Part shown: positions 46,191 through 59,355 of the stretch, piece after piece
Layout: the number at the start of each line of letters is the position of its first letter
Position numbering within the stretch: position 1 is the first letter of the stretch
Source of the DNA: Bradysia coprophila
Taxonomy: Eukaryota; Arthropoda; Insecta; Diptera; Sciaridae
Assembly: GCF_014529535.1 (NCBI RefSeq)
Contig: NW_023503616.1
Location: 1,364,001-1,428,000, forward strand
Length of the DNA: 64,000 bases
Direction: 5' to 3'
The notes under the pieces: model-generated
Database searches by the model: none
Seen by the model: only the letters and a program-made list of their open reading frames with translations
What the model was told of the DNA's origin: nothing
Translations under genes and position numbers: made by a program

Positions 46191-47499
46191 CTAATCTTTC
46201 GAAAAATCTTTCGGCAAATCCATATCAAACACAATTGGCGGATTCACGGGTTGATATTGATAATTACATGTCGTTGCATTAATAAATGTAATTTTGCCAT
46301 CCGATGTGACGCCATAGCCTTCATGAATATGACCAAAAATGTGGAATTTCGGTTTGACCCGCTGTTGAACTGTCGACAGAAGTTCAACGCAACCGGCTCG
46401 AAGCCCAGATCGACACAAGTCACCATGGCCTATTGGTGGTCCGTGACTAATAAGAATGTCAATGTCTGCTGGTATTTTGTTCCATTTATCCAGGATATCT
46501 TGCCCGCGGGGAACATTGAAAGCCCAATTACCGAATTCTGGTTGCCATGGTGTACCATATATTTTCAGTCCGTACAATTCTACTAACTGGTCCTCTAAAT
46601 ATGTACAATTGGTGAGGTATTCTCGAAAATCGCGACCATTGTCTGATGTGGGACAGTCGTCTAAAACAGGGACTATTTTTGAGAAATTCTTTGAGAAATT
46701 TTTGAGAAATTTTTGAGAAATTTTTTATATTTTTGAGAAATTTGAGAATTTTGAGAAATTTGAGAAATTTTTGAGAATTTCTTTGAGAAATAATTGAGAA
46801 ATTTTGAGAAATTCGATTTCTCAAAATAGTCTAAATGGTCTAAAAGGATGGTGAAAAGGATATTATTAACAAACCAGTTTTACAATTGATACTGGCGTAT
46901 GACTATTGACTATAAGTAGCTGACTCGGAAAATATTCTTTCCCTGAACGAGTGTAAAGCGCAGGGGTAATTTTCGGAAATTCTCAAAACAAAATTCCGAG
47001 ATGATTGGAAGTCTAATTACTTATACAATTTGGGGCAACGTTACTTTGTCTTACAATATGTATTGGTATACCTTGCGATAGCACCAGTGGCTTATTATGA
47101 GAAGGGTCAAAACTCAGTTCATGATTGCCAGCAATGACCAGTTTATGTTTATGTGGTAATGAGCCTGTTTAGAATTGGAAATGATAGATGGATCTTCGGG
47201 AATACATTAGTTCATTAGTAATATATACCAAGCCACGAATTAAATCCTATCACTTCCTCCCTCTTGCCTGTGTTTGTGAAATCTCCAGCATGAATAAAAA
47301 TATCACCGTCACATATATCGAACTGAATCCGATGAGTCAGTGAATGCGTATCGCTCATACATACAACTCGCACTTTATTTTTTGGAATGTCCCTTTGCAG
47401 CGGATTCATATGTACTTTGATAACGCTTTGTCCCTTCGATATCTCCTTATTCCATGCTAATGTTGGCTCTTTCGTTTTTGAATGTACTACCACATTCAT
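46191..47499 (-). CDS. Metallophosphoesterase of the MPPED1/2 (UPF0046) family
   Basis: Exons 47229-47499, 47072-47164, 46191-46660; 277 aa (human MPPED2 294). Calcineurin-like phosphoesterase motifs appear in order: SDTHSL, GDFTNTG, GNHE, SHGPPIGHGD and GHIHEGYG, giving a complete dinuclear-metal site. MPPED proteins hydrolyse phosphodiesters weakly in vitro; the natural substrate is not settled. Start: the first ATG in the frame (MNVVVHSKTK); upstream codons lack an ATG. Intron 2 contains a long GAGAAATTTTT simple repeat. Confidence 0.92.
46675..46825. repeat. Simple repeat, (GAGAAATTTTT)n-like
   Basis: Degenerate tandem copies of an 8-12 bp TTTGAGAAAT motif inside intron 2 of the metallophosphoesterase gene. 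Confidence 0.8.
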
Positions 47500-47519
47500 T
47501 GTTAATTGAAATTGCAATT

Positions 47520-48104
47520 CACGTTTAGAATATGTGAGTCACTTATAAATTCTAGAAAAGAAACTAGCCCGGTGGACAGTTCCCTTGAATATATATTTTT
47601 AACTGATGAGAATTGTAGACAGAATTTCGCAAGTTTAGTCACCAAAAAATGTAGTTTAAAAAAAGAGTTGTGGAAACGGATATGAATGAGTGACTGACCT
47701 CATATATACATTGAGAATGATAAATCAGCTTTTCTTGCGTTGTTTGTATTTTTTGACAGCCGATTTTTTGTTTATTATGTCAAAGCTTTGATTATGTTAA
47801 TGAGTTGAACCGAAATGTCAGTGATTAGTGCGCCAAATATTCAAATATTTTCAACGGACAGTCAACTAATTTCTCGCAACAAGTGACGAAAAGTAGGACT
47901 TTCCATTGCCTCTATTGTGAAAAACGTTGGATAGATCATCTTCAAGTTACAATACTTTCAAACGTAAGCTCAGATATTTTTCGTTGTGATTTATTTAACG
48001 CAAAGTTTTATGTCAAAAGGAGCTGCCATTTGAGTACTAAATTTAAAATCCTGTGTAAAAAAGAGAACGAACAATAGGCGGCGGTTCAAAATCTTTCGTT
48101 CAAT
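47520..48104. other. Intergenic, nothing recognised
   Basis: 5' flank of the metallophosphoesterase gene; no coding similarity or clear repeat. Confidence 0.35.
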
Positions 48105-50000
48105 AGTTATTTGTGTATCTGTTTTGGACGATTGTTTTTAGGCAATTTCGCGAGTTTCGTCCTGAATCGGCGATTAGCTATCAACTGCGCAGGCGAAAGA
48201 AACATGTCCTTCGTCGGCGCATTTCGATACTCCAAAAGACCGATCATAACATCTTCGTCACTTTTCGACTTTTTCAAAATCTTCTTGGCAATCTGAACGG
48301 CGCGCTCAGCTTGCCCGTTTGACCTCGGATACCGCGGTGAACTCGTAACAATTTCCGAGTTCCAACGTTTTGCAAAGTCTCGACACTCAAGCGAACTAAA
48401 CGGCACATTATCAGCCATTATTTCCCGAGGAACGCCTAGACTAGAAAAAATTTCCACCCAAACCCTTATCACTTCCTTAGACCCTTTGTTTTTTATTCCT
48501 TTTAACTCTAGCCACTTGCTGAAATAATCCATCAACACTAAATACAGCTTTCCTTCATGTTCCAAAATGTCACATGCTACCTTGTTAAACGGAAGGGTAG
48601 GAATATCATGCGGAATCATCGGCTCACGCGAATTAGACTTTAAGAACCTGTTGCACACTAGGCAATCCTGAGTGACCGTCGCAACATCTGAATTCATATT
48701 AGGCCAATAAAACAGTTCTCTCGCACGCTTACCAGTTTTATTAATTCCCAAATGTGCCTCATGTAAAAGACTCAGCGTCGACTGTCTCAATGAACGCGGC
48801 ACTATTATACGATCACCATAGAACAAAATTCCACTCTCAACCAGAATATCATTCCTTACCTTAAAATACGGCTTGACCTCATCTGGAACCTTAGTCCTAT
48901 CAGTCGGCCACCCATTGAGACAATATCTCAAAACCACGCTCAGAGTACCGTCTTTCACAGTTTCCTGCCTGAATTCTCCTTCTCGCTGGTCGGAAACATT
49001 AATAGACAACACTGAACCCGTGAAATCAGCATCTCCTTCAGAATCCCCTGTATCTAAATAATTTCTACTCAAATAATCAGCTATGTAAAGATACTTCCCA
49101 GGAATAAACTCTACTTTAAGGTTATAATTCAACAGCTTGAGCCTCATCCTTTGCAACTTCGCCGAGGGTATCTTGTGCATGTCTTTCTTCATTATGGAAA
49201 TAAGGGGCTTATGATCACTTTTCACTTCCACATCCCTACCATAAATCAGATAGTGAAACTTCTTACACGCGAAAGTGATAGCCAAAAACTCTTTCTCAAT
49301 CTGGGCATACCTTCTCTCAGTCTCTGTTAGACTACGCGAAGCATAAGCTACAGGGAGACCATCTTGCATCAAACACGATCCCATACCATTCTTAGAAGCG
49401 TCAGTTTGAATCACAATGGGCCTATCTGGATCGAAAGGCTTTAACACCTGTGCACTAATCAGCTTCTGCTTGATTACCTTAACAGCATTAGAATGAATCT
49501 CCGTCCACTGAAACAGTACACCCTTCTTCAAGAGTTCTCTAAGAGGTTCCGTTAGCTTCGACAAATTAGGTATGAACTGTCGTACGTAGTTCAACACGCC
49601 CATAAATGACTGTAACGTTTTTTTTGTCGTGAGGATCACGAAGCATCTCAATGGAACGTACGCGGTCATCATCTATGAACATGCCTTCTTTGGTAAAAAC
49701 GTGACCCAAATACTTGACTTTGGAAACTCGGAATTGAAATTTGTCAGGATTAAATTTCACGTTAAGCTTCTTGGCTCTTTCAATGACCGCCATTAACGTC
49801 TTATCATGCTCTTCAACCGTTTTCGCGAAAATAAGCAAATCATCTACGACTGTAATCACATTCGGAATGTCTCCGAAGTTTTCAAACGTGAACTTTTGAA
49901 ATATATCCGTTGACACACATATTCCGTACCTAAAATCAATGTAAGGGGTCGAAAACCAGAGAAAAATCTCAAAACTCCCTCATTTTCGGCCCCGACACAT
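48105..50000 (-). mobile_element. Ty3/Gypsy retroelement fossil (partial pol)
   Basis: The minus strand encodes part of a Ty3/Gypsy pol: the C-terminal part of reverse transcriptase (with the VDD catalytic box), RNase H and a long integrase part including a zinc-binding head and core. No gag, protease or LTR is recognised, so it is incomplete as well as broken (about one break in what remains). Both edges resemble a short remnant at 59356-59560. The coding part is still well preserved, so it is probably not very old. Confidence 0.85.
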
Positions 50001-50077
50001 GCAAATGACATTTTTTTGACTTTACAAACTACAACATGATTTCAATGCATACATAGGACTATAAAACAGGAAACTTA

Positions 50078-50239
50078 CTGTGGATTTACATAGCAACGTA
50101 AAAGTGACAGATGCAAAAATTTTCTCATACGGCAACTCGAAATTTCATTCATAATTTTAATTTTATGAATGAAATTTCGGGTTGCAGTATTTAAAAAACA
50201 TTGCATCTGTCACTTTTACGTTGCTATGTAAATCCACAG
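50078..50239. mobile_element. PIF/Harbinger-like MITE, 162 bp
   Basis: Inverted ends CTGTGGATTTACATAGCAAC and inverse, extending through ACGTAAAAGTGACAGATGCAA, flanked by TTA at 50075-50077 and 50240-50242. A 3-bp TTA duplication fits the PIF/Harbinger group. Confidence 0.75.
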
Positions 50240-51335
50240 TTACACTTTCATTTCCATTTTAATACACAAGAGCTTATGTTACCGTTACTTCCTCGTGTTC
50301 TACCTCCTCTGCAGTTCTAGATCTATTTAATAATATCGAATACTTATCATTTTTTCGTTATTAAGAAGATAGGTTCTATACTCTATCTGTTTTGTTTAGC
50401 GACTAAAATGAAAATTTTAAAAAATCTAAACATAAAACATTTTTGGACAATTTCCAATGAGATACTAATTCAATGGCAATACTATTGCATTAATGAATTT
50501 GACAATCTTTCTATTTAGCCCAGTCTCTTGCGTCAATCCGCTCGCTTTACGTTTTTCGAGCTTTTCAGTTGTCGTATACGATTAGGAAAAGTTGTGGAAC
50601 AAATTCTGTTTTTCGCAAATCGACTGTTTCAGTACATTTTTGGCGAACGAAGATATTTTTTCTAACACCTGGTTTAATTGACTAAAAGGCTTTCTAAGGG
50701 CTTTGACTAATTGGAGCTGATAAATATACCGTCTTACAACGTCACTGCCGTCATTGAAAATTAAGTTTTAGGTGAACTTTTTTCACAGGGGGAGACTTCA
50801 CGACAATTTTCAAGTCAACAAAGTGATGTTTCTCACATGAAACACATTGAGTGTGGTATCGTTAGAAAGGATTGACCTCTGACTATAGACAAAAATTAAC
50901 TTCGATCAAAATATGTTCATTCACTGCACTTTTGTGACAAAACGAATTCAGAGGGGTGGATGAAATTTCATGAAATGAAAAATTTTGTATGGGAAAGGAA
51001 CCAGACCGATTTTGCTGAATGATGTTCTGAGCTCCCAATAGGTTCCTGAATCGATATGCGTTCTTAGTTTTTGGGTGCATTCCAGAAAAACTTCTTTTTG
51101 TTGAGGAGTCGTGTGAGCTGTAATACAAGTGGATCTTATATTTCTTCAATTTTCTCTCTTAAACTCCACAAGTTTTTTGAAGTTTGCTTTTCTCACTTCT
51201 CCCGTAAAATGAAACTAAATTTCATACAAAAATTACAATTTAATGATCGACGCGTTGAGTATACAAATTAAAATGTTTGATTCAAAGTTTATTTACTGAA
51301 ACAAAAACGGTAAAAAAAAATATTTTGTTAAAATT
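50240..51335. other. Intergenic, nothing recognised
   Basis: Between the PIF-like MITE and the acid phosphatase 3' end; AT-rich, no coding similarity. Confidence 0.35.
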
Positions 51336-54300
51336 TCAAGGACCTGAAGGTGGCGGAGTTGTAAAACTTTTATCTCTTGCAGCACACTCACTAGCCTTAT
51401 CCGCAATGATAAACTTTTTGGTCAATTCGATGAACTGATCCAATGGACAAAAATGGTCACAACCTGGGATGGTAAGTGGAATGGCGCCACTTTTTGCACT
51501 GTTTCTCAGATAAATAGAAATACCGTACTCTCCAGTTGCCTTGTCTTCTAGTAGCTCAAAAATGGCCATAATTCCATAAACTGGCAACTGCTGTTCCCAG
51601 ACACCGATGGCATGCAAAATATTTACCACTGTCGAATCGTGACCGGTGTACAAGAACATTTTCCGATCTTTCGGTTTGATGACACCTGCCTTTTTCTGGT
51701 TCCATTCGTTGATCATTTTCTCGAGGAACGGTCCGGCTTTAAATTTTTTCATTTCGTCCGTGTATACGTTGTAGATGTAGCTGAGTTCGGTCAAATTCAA
51801 TAGTTTATCGGGATAGTAGTTTTTGGTCCAACTGGGCAATTTCAATCCATATTCACTTTCAGCTCGGAGCGTACTGTACAGCGATTGAATGTCGTCAGGT
51901 GTTTTAATGTCCATTCCAGTTAGTTCCGTCAATTCCTTGTACATTTCAGCATTATCCCTTTCCACTTGCTTCAGTTCCGGAGATTCGAATACTTCCTTCA
52001 GCGCTTCGTAGTATCTTGGGCATGGAGTACGTACCAGTAACAGCTGCGAGAAAAATTTAATTAAAAACGTGTTTTCAATGTGCTGCATTTTCACACTTAC
52101 AGTATCTTCGTCAAGAGGTTCCGAAAAAATAGGTATGGGTTGCCAATTTAGCCGCCGATTCCACTCCATTGCTGTGTCTCTTGGGGGAAAAAGACCGGCG
52201 AGAAGTGTAGCCATAGACATTTGTGTACGCGTCACACCAGTAGTCTGAGCCCACACAGCCTACTCAAAAGAAAAGCAATTCAGAGCATGACATAAAATTG
52301 ACACAAGGAAATCACATTCATACATCGGGTACGTAAAGATTTCCGAGGAAACGTCCGTATCGTTGATTAAGCCACTGACCAGATTCATACATGTACTTTT
52401 TGCCATCCTAAGATTTTAATGAAATCAAAGTTGAGCAAAAAAAAGCAATAAAAAAATGACCCTTCGGCAACGTACATTTGTGATGTGTCCCCATCCATAC
52501 GGATAAAATGTTTCATTGAAGTGAGGATCCGTCGGATATGTATCGGCTGGTGTTCTAGGGCCATGTCTGAAAACCTGTTTGAAAAAGTAGTAGTTATGTA
52601 AGACGCACGTTTATTGTAAAGAAATTAACTCGGAGAAAAAAAAATGAATTAAAGGTTTTGGTCCAGACAATTCAAGCAAAAGTGATCATAGTCGACAGCT
52701 GTCGATGAAATGGATTTTTTACAGTGTTTGACAGTTGTGTGACACACTGTCAATCTTCAGTACCCTATTTATAGTACCACTCATGCTTGAAGTGCGTTGG
52801 TCGAGATCAAAATCGCAGAGTCTTAATTTGTTTTCATCATTGCCACTTGTTTTTAACATTCATCACTGTCTGTCTAGCTAAAAATCGCGCTAAACAATTT
52901 CCTCAACAATTTTAAGATGCATCTTAACATGTTTCGACCATATATCGTAAAATCATAAAACATTTTCGCTTTATTTGTGGTGAAGTGAACCGATTTCTAC
53001 CTAATTTTTTTTATAGCTAATAGCTCGTTCTGTGGGATGTATCGATTAACATTGTGTAATCCGATCTGAGCATCGAAAACAAGCGATTAGCTGTGGGACT
53101 AGGCAAAAACATTTTCAACTATTACGTACGAAAAGGTTAGTTGGTTTAATAAAAACATTCCTGGAATTCTATAAACCTGGAATGATAGCGAAATAACTAC
53201 TTGGATTGTTAGTGTGAATTCACTTATACTTGGCTTGGACTACGTAGAACAATTAGGAATTCCATAAATATTTATAGTTATTCCCCATCATTTACAGTGC
53301 GATAGTAAAGGTATAATATGATGACATCAGTTTGAAATAAACAAATTTTATGGCTGAAAACAAATAAATTTTATATTCGTTTTTTCTGTAGACTAAAGTG
53401 GATTTATTCATTCAGTTTTCAGCTCCGTACAAAGAACTGTAGGCTATTAGGTTTAATGGTCCGAATTTTATAAAATAGAATTTTTATTTCTTGCAGATTT
53501 TCGAAAATGAGTCCGGCGCATGGGAAAGAATTTTCCAGCAGTAGGTAATACCTACTAGGTATTCCTTCACACCATTCGAATACGTTTCGCAACTGGGTTG
53601 GGTATGCCCATCACATTAGAGGTTTATGTACTAAGGTATACGGATTCGTACGGGGCTTGTCGCAGCATTTAAAATTGTACAACAAACGCAACTGGTTTTT
53701 CGTTTTTAAATTTATGCTAAATGTTACGCTTGTTTAACTGAAATAATGATCGATGGAAAATATAATGTTTCGAGTGGTTTTCCTGGCTTTAATTTTATGA
53801 TTTTACACACAAAACATAGTGGTAGACGATTCACATTTTCCAGGTGACGATCAATAAAATTCTAAAAATTAATCTTGACTTTCTGCTTAAAAGTGACTTT
53901 CTGCTTCATGTCTTCCGGGACTCACAAAAGGTTGCGACAGAAATATTGTTAATTGATGTAACGTTTTAGGAGATTACTCCCACATTAACAAAAATATTCA
54001 ACCACCACAACCCCAATGTAAATGTCTCAGAAACCCGGAACTTTGTCGACTTAAAAGAACCACATCATTATAGTATATTACTTCCGAGGTTCCAAGTAGT
54101 GTAGAAGGGCTGTATTCCCCACTTGTCAAATAACAACTTGGAACCTCGTAAGTACAATGCTTTACGTGATTATGCAATGTAAATGAAAAAAAAATACATT
54201 TCAAGGTCTTACCGTATGAACGAATCGCAAAATTTTATTTGGATCCTCGGGAGATTGATTAGCTCGAAAGTTCACAGGTGAGTTACGTGCACCGAATGCA

Positions 54301-54383
54301 CTTAAGCACAAAATTAACACTAAACCAATAACTAACATGATGCTACAAAACACAGCTGAACGCTTGCTGAAACACTCAGCCAT
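51336..54383 (-). CDS. Histidine acid phosphatase (prostatic/venom type)
   Basis: Secreted or membrane-tethered histidine phosphatase that hydrolyses phosphomonoesters. Exons 54213-54383, 52476-52574, 52324-52407, 52101-52259, 51336-52043; 406 aa. An N-terminal hydrophobic segment (SIMLVIGLVLILCLSAFGA) is followed by KILRFVHT/VFRHGPRTP with the catalytic RHGxRxP, DGKKYMYESGQWLNQRYG, TTGVTRTQMSMATL, and the second catalytic HD in YTGHDSTVVN. The 57-nt intron 52044-52100 is a multiple of three and open. TATAAATA (minus strand, 54409-54416) lies about 30 bp upstream of exon 1. A second possible first exon lies at 55224-55385. Confidence 0.92.
54080..54153. repeat. Short foldback in acid phosphatase intron 1
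   Basis: ACTTCCGAGGTTCCAAGT at 54080-54097 and its near-inverse ACTTGGAACCTCGTAAGT at 54136-54153. Confidence 0.6.
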
Positions 54384-55223
54384 TGCGTATTAGTTTGAGC
54401 GAGTGCTTTATTTATAATAAAATGTCTAATCACGATTTTTGTACAAAAAAAAAACTTTTTTTTCTAAACTTTTTTTTATCGGCGTTTATGTAAATAGCAT
54501 TTCAGGTTTAATTGATTGATGGTTTTGTATGTTTTGCGTTGGAATATGGAGCTTTATGTTGTAAAACGCACCGTATCACATAATATACTAAATTTAAACA
54601 AAAAAATCTATTAGGCAGAGGCGTCTTCTCCTATGTATTCTAATGATGATCTGTCCTTCAAGACAATTTCAAGTTCGAAATTTTGTGATTTTTTTTTATT
54701 TCAAAAATTTTACGTCGGGTTTGATTCGGAAAGCACTTTAAATATTCAACGTCTGGATTTGATTTGACTAATTCTAACAGCAAACACTATCAGATGACTC
54801 ACGTCACACTCGTCACACTCTAAGTAATATTCTATTCTAAGATACTGCGTGTATTTCAAGTTTTCTAACACAAAGTAGAGTACAAATGAAAATTGAAATA
54901 GTTTTCCAGTAATGAGGTTGGGTGAGACTTGCAATTAAAGTGGTACAAGAATCAAGAAATTGAATTCAAGGAAATTAAGAAACGGATTTCTGATTTAGAT
55001 TTCAAAAGGACTTCGAAGTAAATTGATGAATTGAATTGACAGTCGTACATGCTCTGCTCAGCCATAACAGACGATTGAACAAAAAGGTTCTCGCTGCTAC
55101 ATAAATTCACCTTCTTTTTCATTGAACAGTACAGTTCGACAATTTATTTCTTATCACTATGGTATTTATAGCTGCTTAAAATTTGCTTTTATTCAAGAAA
55201 TAATCAAATAAAAATATACCAAC

Positions 55224-55385
55224 CACGTGTACCAATCTCAGAATTTTCCCATTCTTATTGTTTTTCTGCTTGGCTTCGGTTGCTCCAACCGAAACAGCTT
55301 TACATAACGACAAAAACAGATGACATATTATTATCAAAACTACATTAAATACTGAACAAAACAAGTTTCTCGTTAAGTCTAACAT
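55224..55385 (-). CDS. Alternative first exon of the acid phosphatase gene
   Basis: Open frame from ATG at 55385 (MLDLTRNLFCSVFNVVLIII), with a signal-anchor-like stretch and ending NKNGKILRLVHV. Splicing in phase 0 to the exon at 52574 would give KILRLVHV/VFRHGPRTP, parallel to KILRFVHT/VFRHGPRTP from the near exon. The donor (GTTGGT) is weak. It could be an alternative promoter/exon, or the remnant of a duplicated gene. Confidence 0.5.
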
Positions 55386-55399
55386 ATAGGCAGACAAAT

Positions 55400-56462
55400 A
55401 TAGGAACGTTATAAAATAAAAGAAAAGAAAAAAACTCTCAAAATTAGCACCGTAAAAGGTACATCGAAGACCACAAACTGATTCTGAAAAATGGTTTGAC
55501 GCGGATTGTTTCTGTTTGATACAAAACGGAAGAGTTTATCGTGTATTAAATGCATTTTAATTGTATTGGTAAATGAGAATAGCTCGCATTCCATGTGTGA
55601 GCATTATTTACATGTACAACAATAATGTAAATTTATGTTGTTGACCCTGACATTGAGCGAAAAGAATAATCAGATATTCGAACCGTAAATCAACGAAACA
55701 TTCAGGAGCAGTGAACATATATTGCAGGGTAGGGCCAAAATGAAACCTTCTACATATGTGATTTGGATGTAAAATGACCGGTGGCCCTACAATTTCTGTT
55801 TGATGAAAATGGAGCATAATCTAGTAGTGAACTACTTGATAGTGACCTTTTTTCTCAGTTAAATGGTGGCAACACCGGCCACTTTAGATATAAATTTCAT
55901 GCTGTTCCATTTGTGTGATACGGCCATACCCTCTTGTATGTTCACTATTCAGGAGTAGAAATTTTCGAATTCAAGATGCAAAAAAAAACAGATTGATGTT
56001 CTTCAAATAAGACGTATGTTGCTCATGTACTTGTTTATACGCATCACGTATCATTTTTCTTTCAATAATATTTAATGATTTAAGTAATTTGAGTGTCAGG
56101 GAAGTTTTAAGTAACTCAAAACTCAACCGCAAGAGCATCCAGCTAAATTGGTTTTTGTTAATCTGATACTCTTATGTCCTTGTTTTTTTTTCCGTTGACG
56201 ATTTCGTTTAAATGGAAATATTTCTGAAATTGGCTTCGATCGTTTGCTGGACGATATTATCGTTCTAAAAAGTTCGCGAAATCTATTACTTCAGGTGACA
56301 ATATTTCATTGTAACTAGTCAGCAACTTTGTTGGTTTTTTGTTGGTAAATAAAGGTAAGTTTTAGGTAAAGATAAATTTTGTTCTTAATGAGATAATCGA
56401 ATATTTCGAGGACTTTCTTCTGTACACTGTGTGCATTCCAATATAGAATTTTTAATTTAGTA
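55400..56462. other. Intergenic, nothing recognised
   Basis: AT-rich; short open frames match nothing I know. Confidence 0.35.
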
Positions 56463-57969
56463 TTACGGTTTGTCGACATGATCAGGCTGCAGGTATTTCA
56501 TCACTAGTTCACCTAGAGTTTCTAATTGTTCGAACTTCGTACGACATCGCTGGATATTGTAAATCATTTCGTTGTAAATGGACATCAGTTCTTTAGGTGA
56601 AAACAAGTCATTCCTTTGAGAAAATGTGTTATTTCCTGGAAGATCAAATGTAGATTCCTTGAAATGTGTCGACCATGAATTTTGATTCCGCTGATTAGGT
56701 TTAAAATTTCTATTATCATTAAGAGGTGGAAACTCTTCGTTGTTATTCGTTGGTACACGTTGATTGATCTTGATTAATTTCTGATTGTGAGTTCGATTTG
56801 TGGATACATTTTGCTTCAACTGTACATACTTTATGCGACAAGGGCATTGCGATTAATTTGCCGTGTGATTACCGTTACAGTTTGCACATTTAAGAAGACA
56901 TTTGTTGTCATTATCAACATTTACATTGCAAAGTTTCGTCACGTGATCACCATCGCATTTAACACATTTAGGAAACCTGCAATTTCTTGTTCCATGGCCA
57001 CACAATTGACAATTTTTTACATTGCGTTACAGTTGAACTTTGTTTATACTATTGCCATCGTATTACAACCTAATTAATGTATTGTATTCTCTTAAGTTCA
57101 TTCATCTTCGCAGATCCCTTTTCAAAATAAATCAGGTCGGAAAATCGCTTGTTTTTCAACGTCATGATCTTAATTTCAGTACATTGAACACCAGACTCAG
57201 TAAGATGCTTCTTCAGGATGTTAACATCCAATAAATACAAGCCTTTTAATACAATTTTGACGGGTTTAGAATTTGGTATAAAAGAAAATCTTTTCTTCAT
57301 CCATTGCTTTCGTCATTGACCTAAATTGATCAGAAGTTGCTAAGTTTAAACGGATTCCAGTGGACATGAACTTCAGTGAGTAATTTCCGATCGTTAACAA
57401 CTTTATGACTAGAGATGAGCGGGCCGCCCGAAATACATAGGCCCGACCCGACCCGATAAGCGTATAAGATTATTGCAAAGCTTTTATGCGTAGAAAATGA
57501 TTTTTCATTAAATTTCTTATAGTAAAAAAAAGTCGGGTCACGTCGGGCCGATGATTTTTTCGGGTCGGGTTGGGTCGGGCCGCGAAGAGAAAAGTCTCGG
57601 GTCGGGTCGGGCTTGGGTTCAAAAAATTGGATCGGGCCGGGTCGGGTTGGGTATTGAAAAAACGTCGGCCCGCTCATCTCTATTTATGACTGTGTCATGA
57701 TAGTTTTTACCGTACACAATTGGTGGAACTCTTTCGCGTTTGGGCTTGCCAGAATCGTTGACATCGATCTCAATTTCATTTAGCGGACCAAATCGATTTT
57801 GAAGCAATAATTCATTTGAAGCATAATTGGCGTTTTTGTTTTTCATATTAAGGTTCGTGGTCGTTGGATCAATTTTAAATTGTTTCTTCATAGGTATGCC
57901 AAAATGGCTTTCTGTATTACGTTCATTCTTTGGACATGAATCGTTCGAATATTGTCTTTTAATATTCAA
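56463..57969 (-). mobile_element. Jockey-type LINE, ORF1 (gag-like) remnant
   Basis: On the minus strand, from 57969: NRFGPLNEIEIDVND and KPKRERVPPIVYGKNYHD (ORF1 N-terminal region), then, after an inserted element, KPVKIVLKGLYLLDVN and ECTEIK-type sequence (the domain found next to zinc knuckles in Jockey-like ORF1), then knuckles CQLCGHGTRNC, CVKCDGDHVTKLC and CANCNGNHTAN, and a Gln/Asn-rich tail with EEFPPL. An in-frame stop follows the third knuckle's HTAN and the frame changes between blocks, so it is dead. No ORF2 beside it. Confidence 0.75.
57411..57682. mobile_element. GC-rich hAT-like MITE inside the LINE
   Basis: Inverted ends AGAGATGAGCGGGCC and inverse, flanked by TTTATGACT at 57402-57410 and 57683-57691. 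The inside is full of CGGGTC/GACCCG repeats, in sharp contrast to the AT-rich surroundings. An 8-9 bp duplication fits hAT. Confidence 0.75.
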
Positions 57970-58104
57970 TTTTAAATGGTTACTTTTGATTTGAATTTTG
58001 TTGGTTTTATTTGATGTTTTTGACTGAATTTTTATCGTTTTTTTTTATATTTTAAGCAAAATCGTATAGCGAAAAAATATGCGACTATTTTGTTAAGAGC
58101 TCCT

Positions 58105-58285
58105 GCTAGAATGATATGACCAGTATTATTATCGGGTCTATTACTTCCATCGATCAAAGTATTTTTAATCGGTTCATTTCAAATCTTGTACTTCAATTTT
58201 TTTAACATGCATTTTACTGCATAAAGGACCATATTACCCAGAGCTTGTCATTATTTTTGTCGTCGTTATCAATAACAGATGTTAC
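58105..58285. repeat. Dispersed repeat, copy 3 (inverted)
   Basis: Reverse-complement relative of 38073-38280 and 41212-41610, with CTTGTACTTCAA and AGCTTGTCATTATTTTTGTC. Confidence 0.55.
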
Positions 58286-58294
58286 GGCTGCTAG

Positions 58295-58396
58295 GAATTT
58301 CGCGCCGCGCCATTCACAACAATTGACAAAATGACACATTTTGAATAAGGAAAAGGTCACTTTGGGGGTTATTGTGAATGGCGCAGCGCGAAATTC
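58295..58396. mobile_element. Small foldback, ~102 bp
   Basis: GAATTTCGCGCCGCGCCATT and the near-inverse AATGGCGCAGCGCGAAATTC form 25-bp arms (58295-58319, 58372-58396). Confidence 0.7.
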
Positions 58397-59355
58397 TTCA
58401 ACACCAACAGGGAGTTACCGAGTAGTGATGATCAAACATTATTCAATAAATTGCCGCTAGTTTCGAGGAGAAAGATTTGAATCTTTTAAGACGTTCTAGT
58501 AGACCACTTCTTTACAATGAAATCAAAAAACTTGGTAAAATACATCGAATCCTTGCTCACTATGTCTAATTACGTCACGTACACGTTACCTCTCGATACT
58601 ATAATTGTCTGAACAATACACATTCCAAAAAACCACAACGTTTTCGAGCTCTTCCCTTTATTTGATATTATTTACTTAAGTGTATCATCATAATACTATA
58701 CAACGATGAGTCACAATCTCTACAGATGTCAATCACAATCAAACACTTCAAATGGTTATTCCCTTAACTGTTAAAGCAAAGGGTCTTACATCGGAAAATA
58801 CGTCGTCAAGTTCACTGTGATCGGTTTTATGTTAAATGTTAGCAAGAAGCAAAAAATACTGAGATTTCTGTAACGCTTGATGCCACGATAACTGAAGTAA
58901 TTATCTACCGATTTTCAAAAATTAATTTTCAATCGACGAGGAAAAACATTCCTGAGGTTAAGTTCGTAGATGGGTATTATCGCCCGAATGATCTGTGAGT
59001 TATTCACAAAAGAGTCTTTGACTGATTTTTTGATAGCACGATGGCAGTTGAGCAATCACCAACGCTTTTGGAAACATTTGTTTGAATTGACGAAGTATAA
59101 CATTTGTGAGGTTAAGTTCGTAATGGGCAATATTTTTCTAATGATCTGGGAGAATTTTTGTCGTTTTTTTATTTGACATGCGTTAACTAGGCTAGTTCTG
59201 AGCCTCTTGCAGAGTTTTTGTTTTCTTCATTCAAGAATCAAATTTATGAGATCTGGTATCTCCTAATCTTTGCCTTCGATTGTGTTGTTTCTTTTTACAG
59301 TAGGTTTAAACTGATGCTATGCATTTTATGGTTATAATTTTGAGAAGTTAATAGT

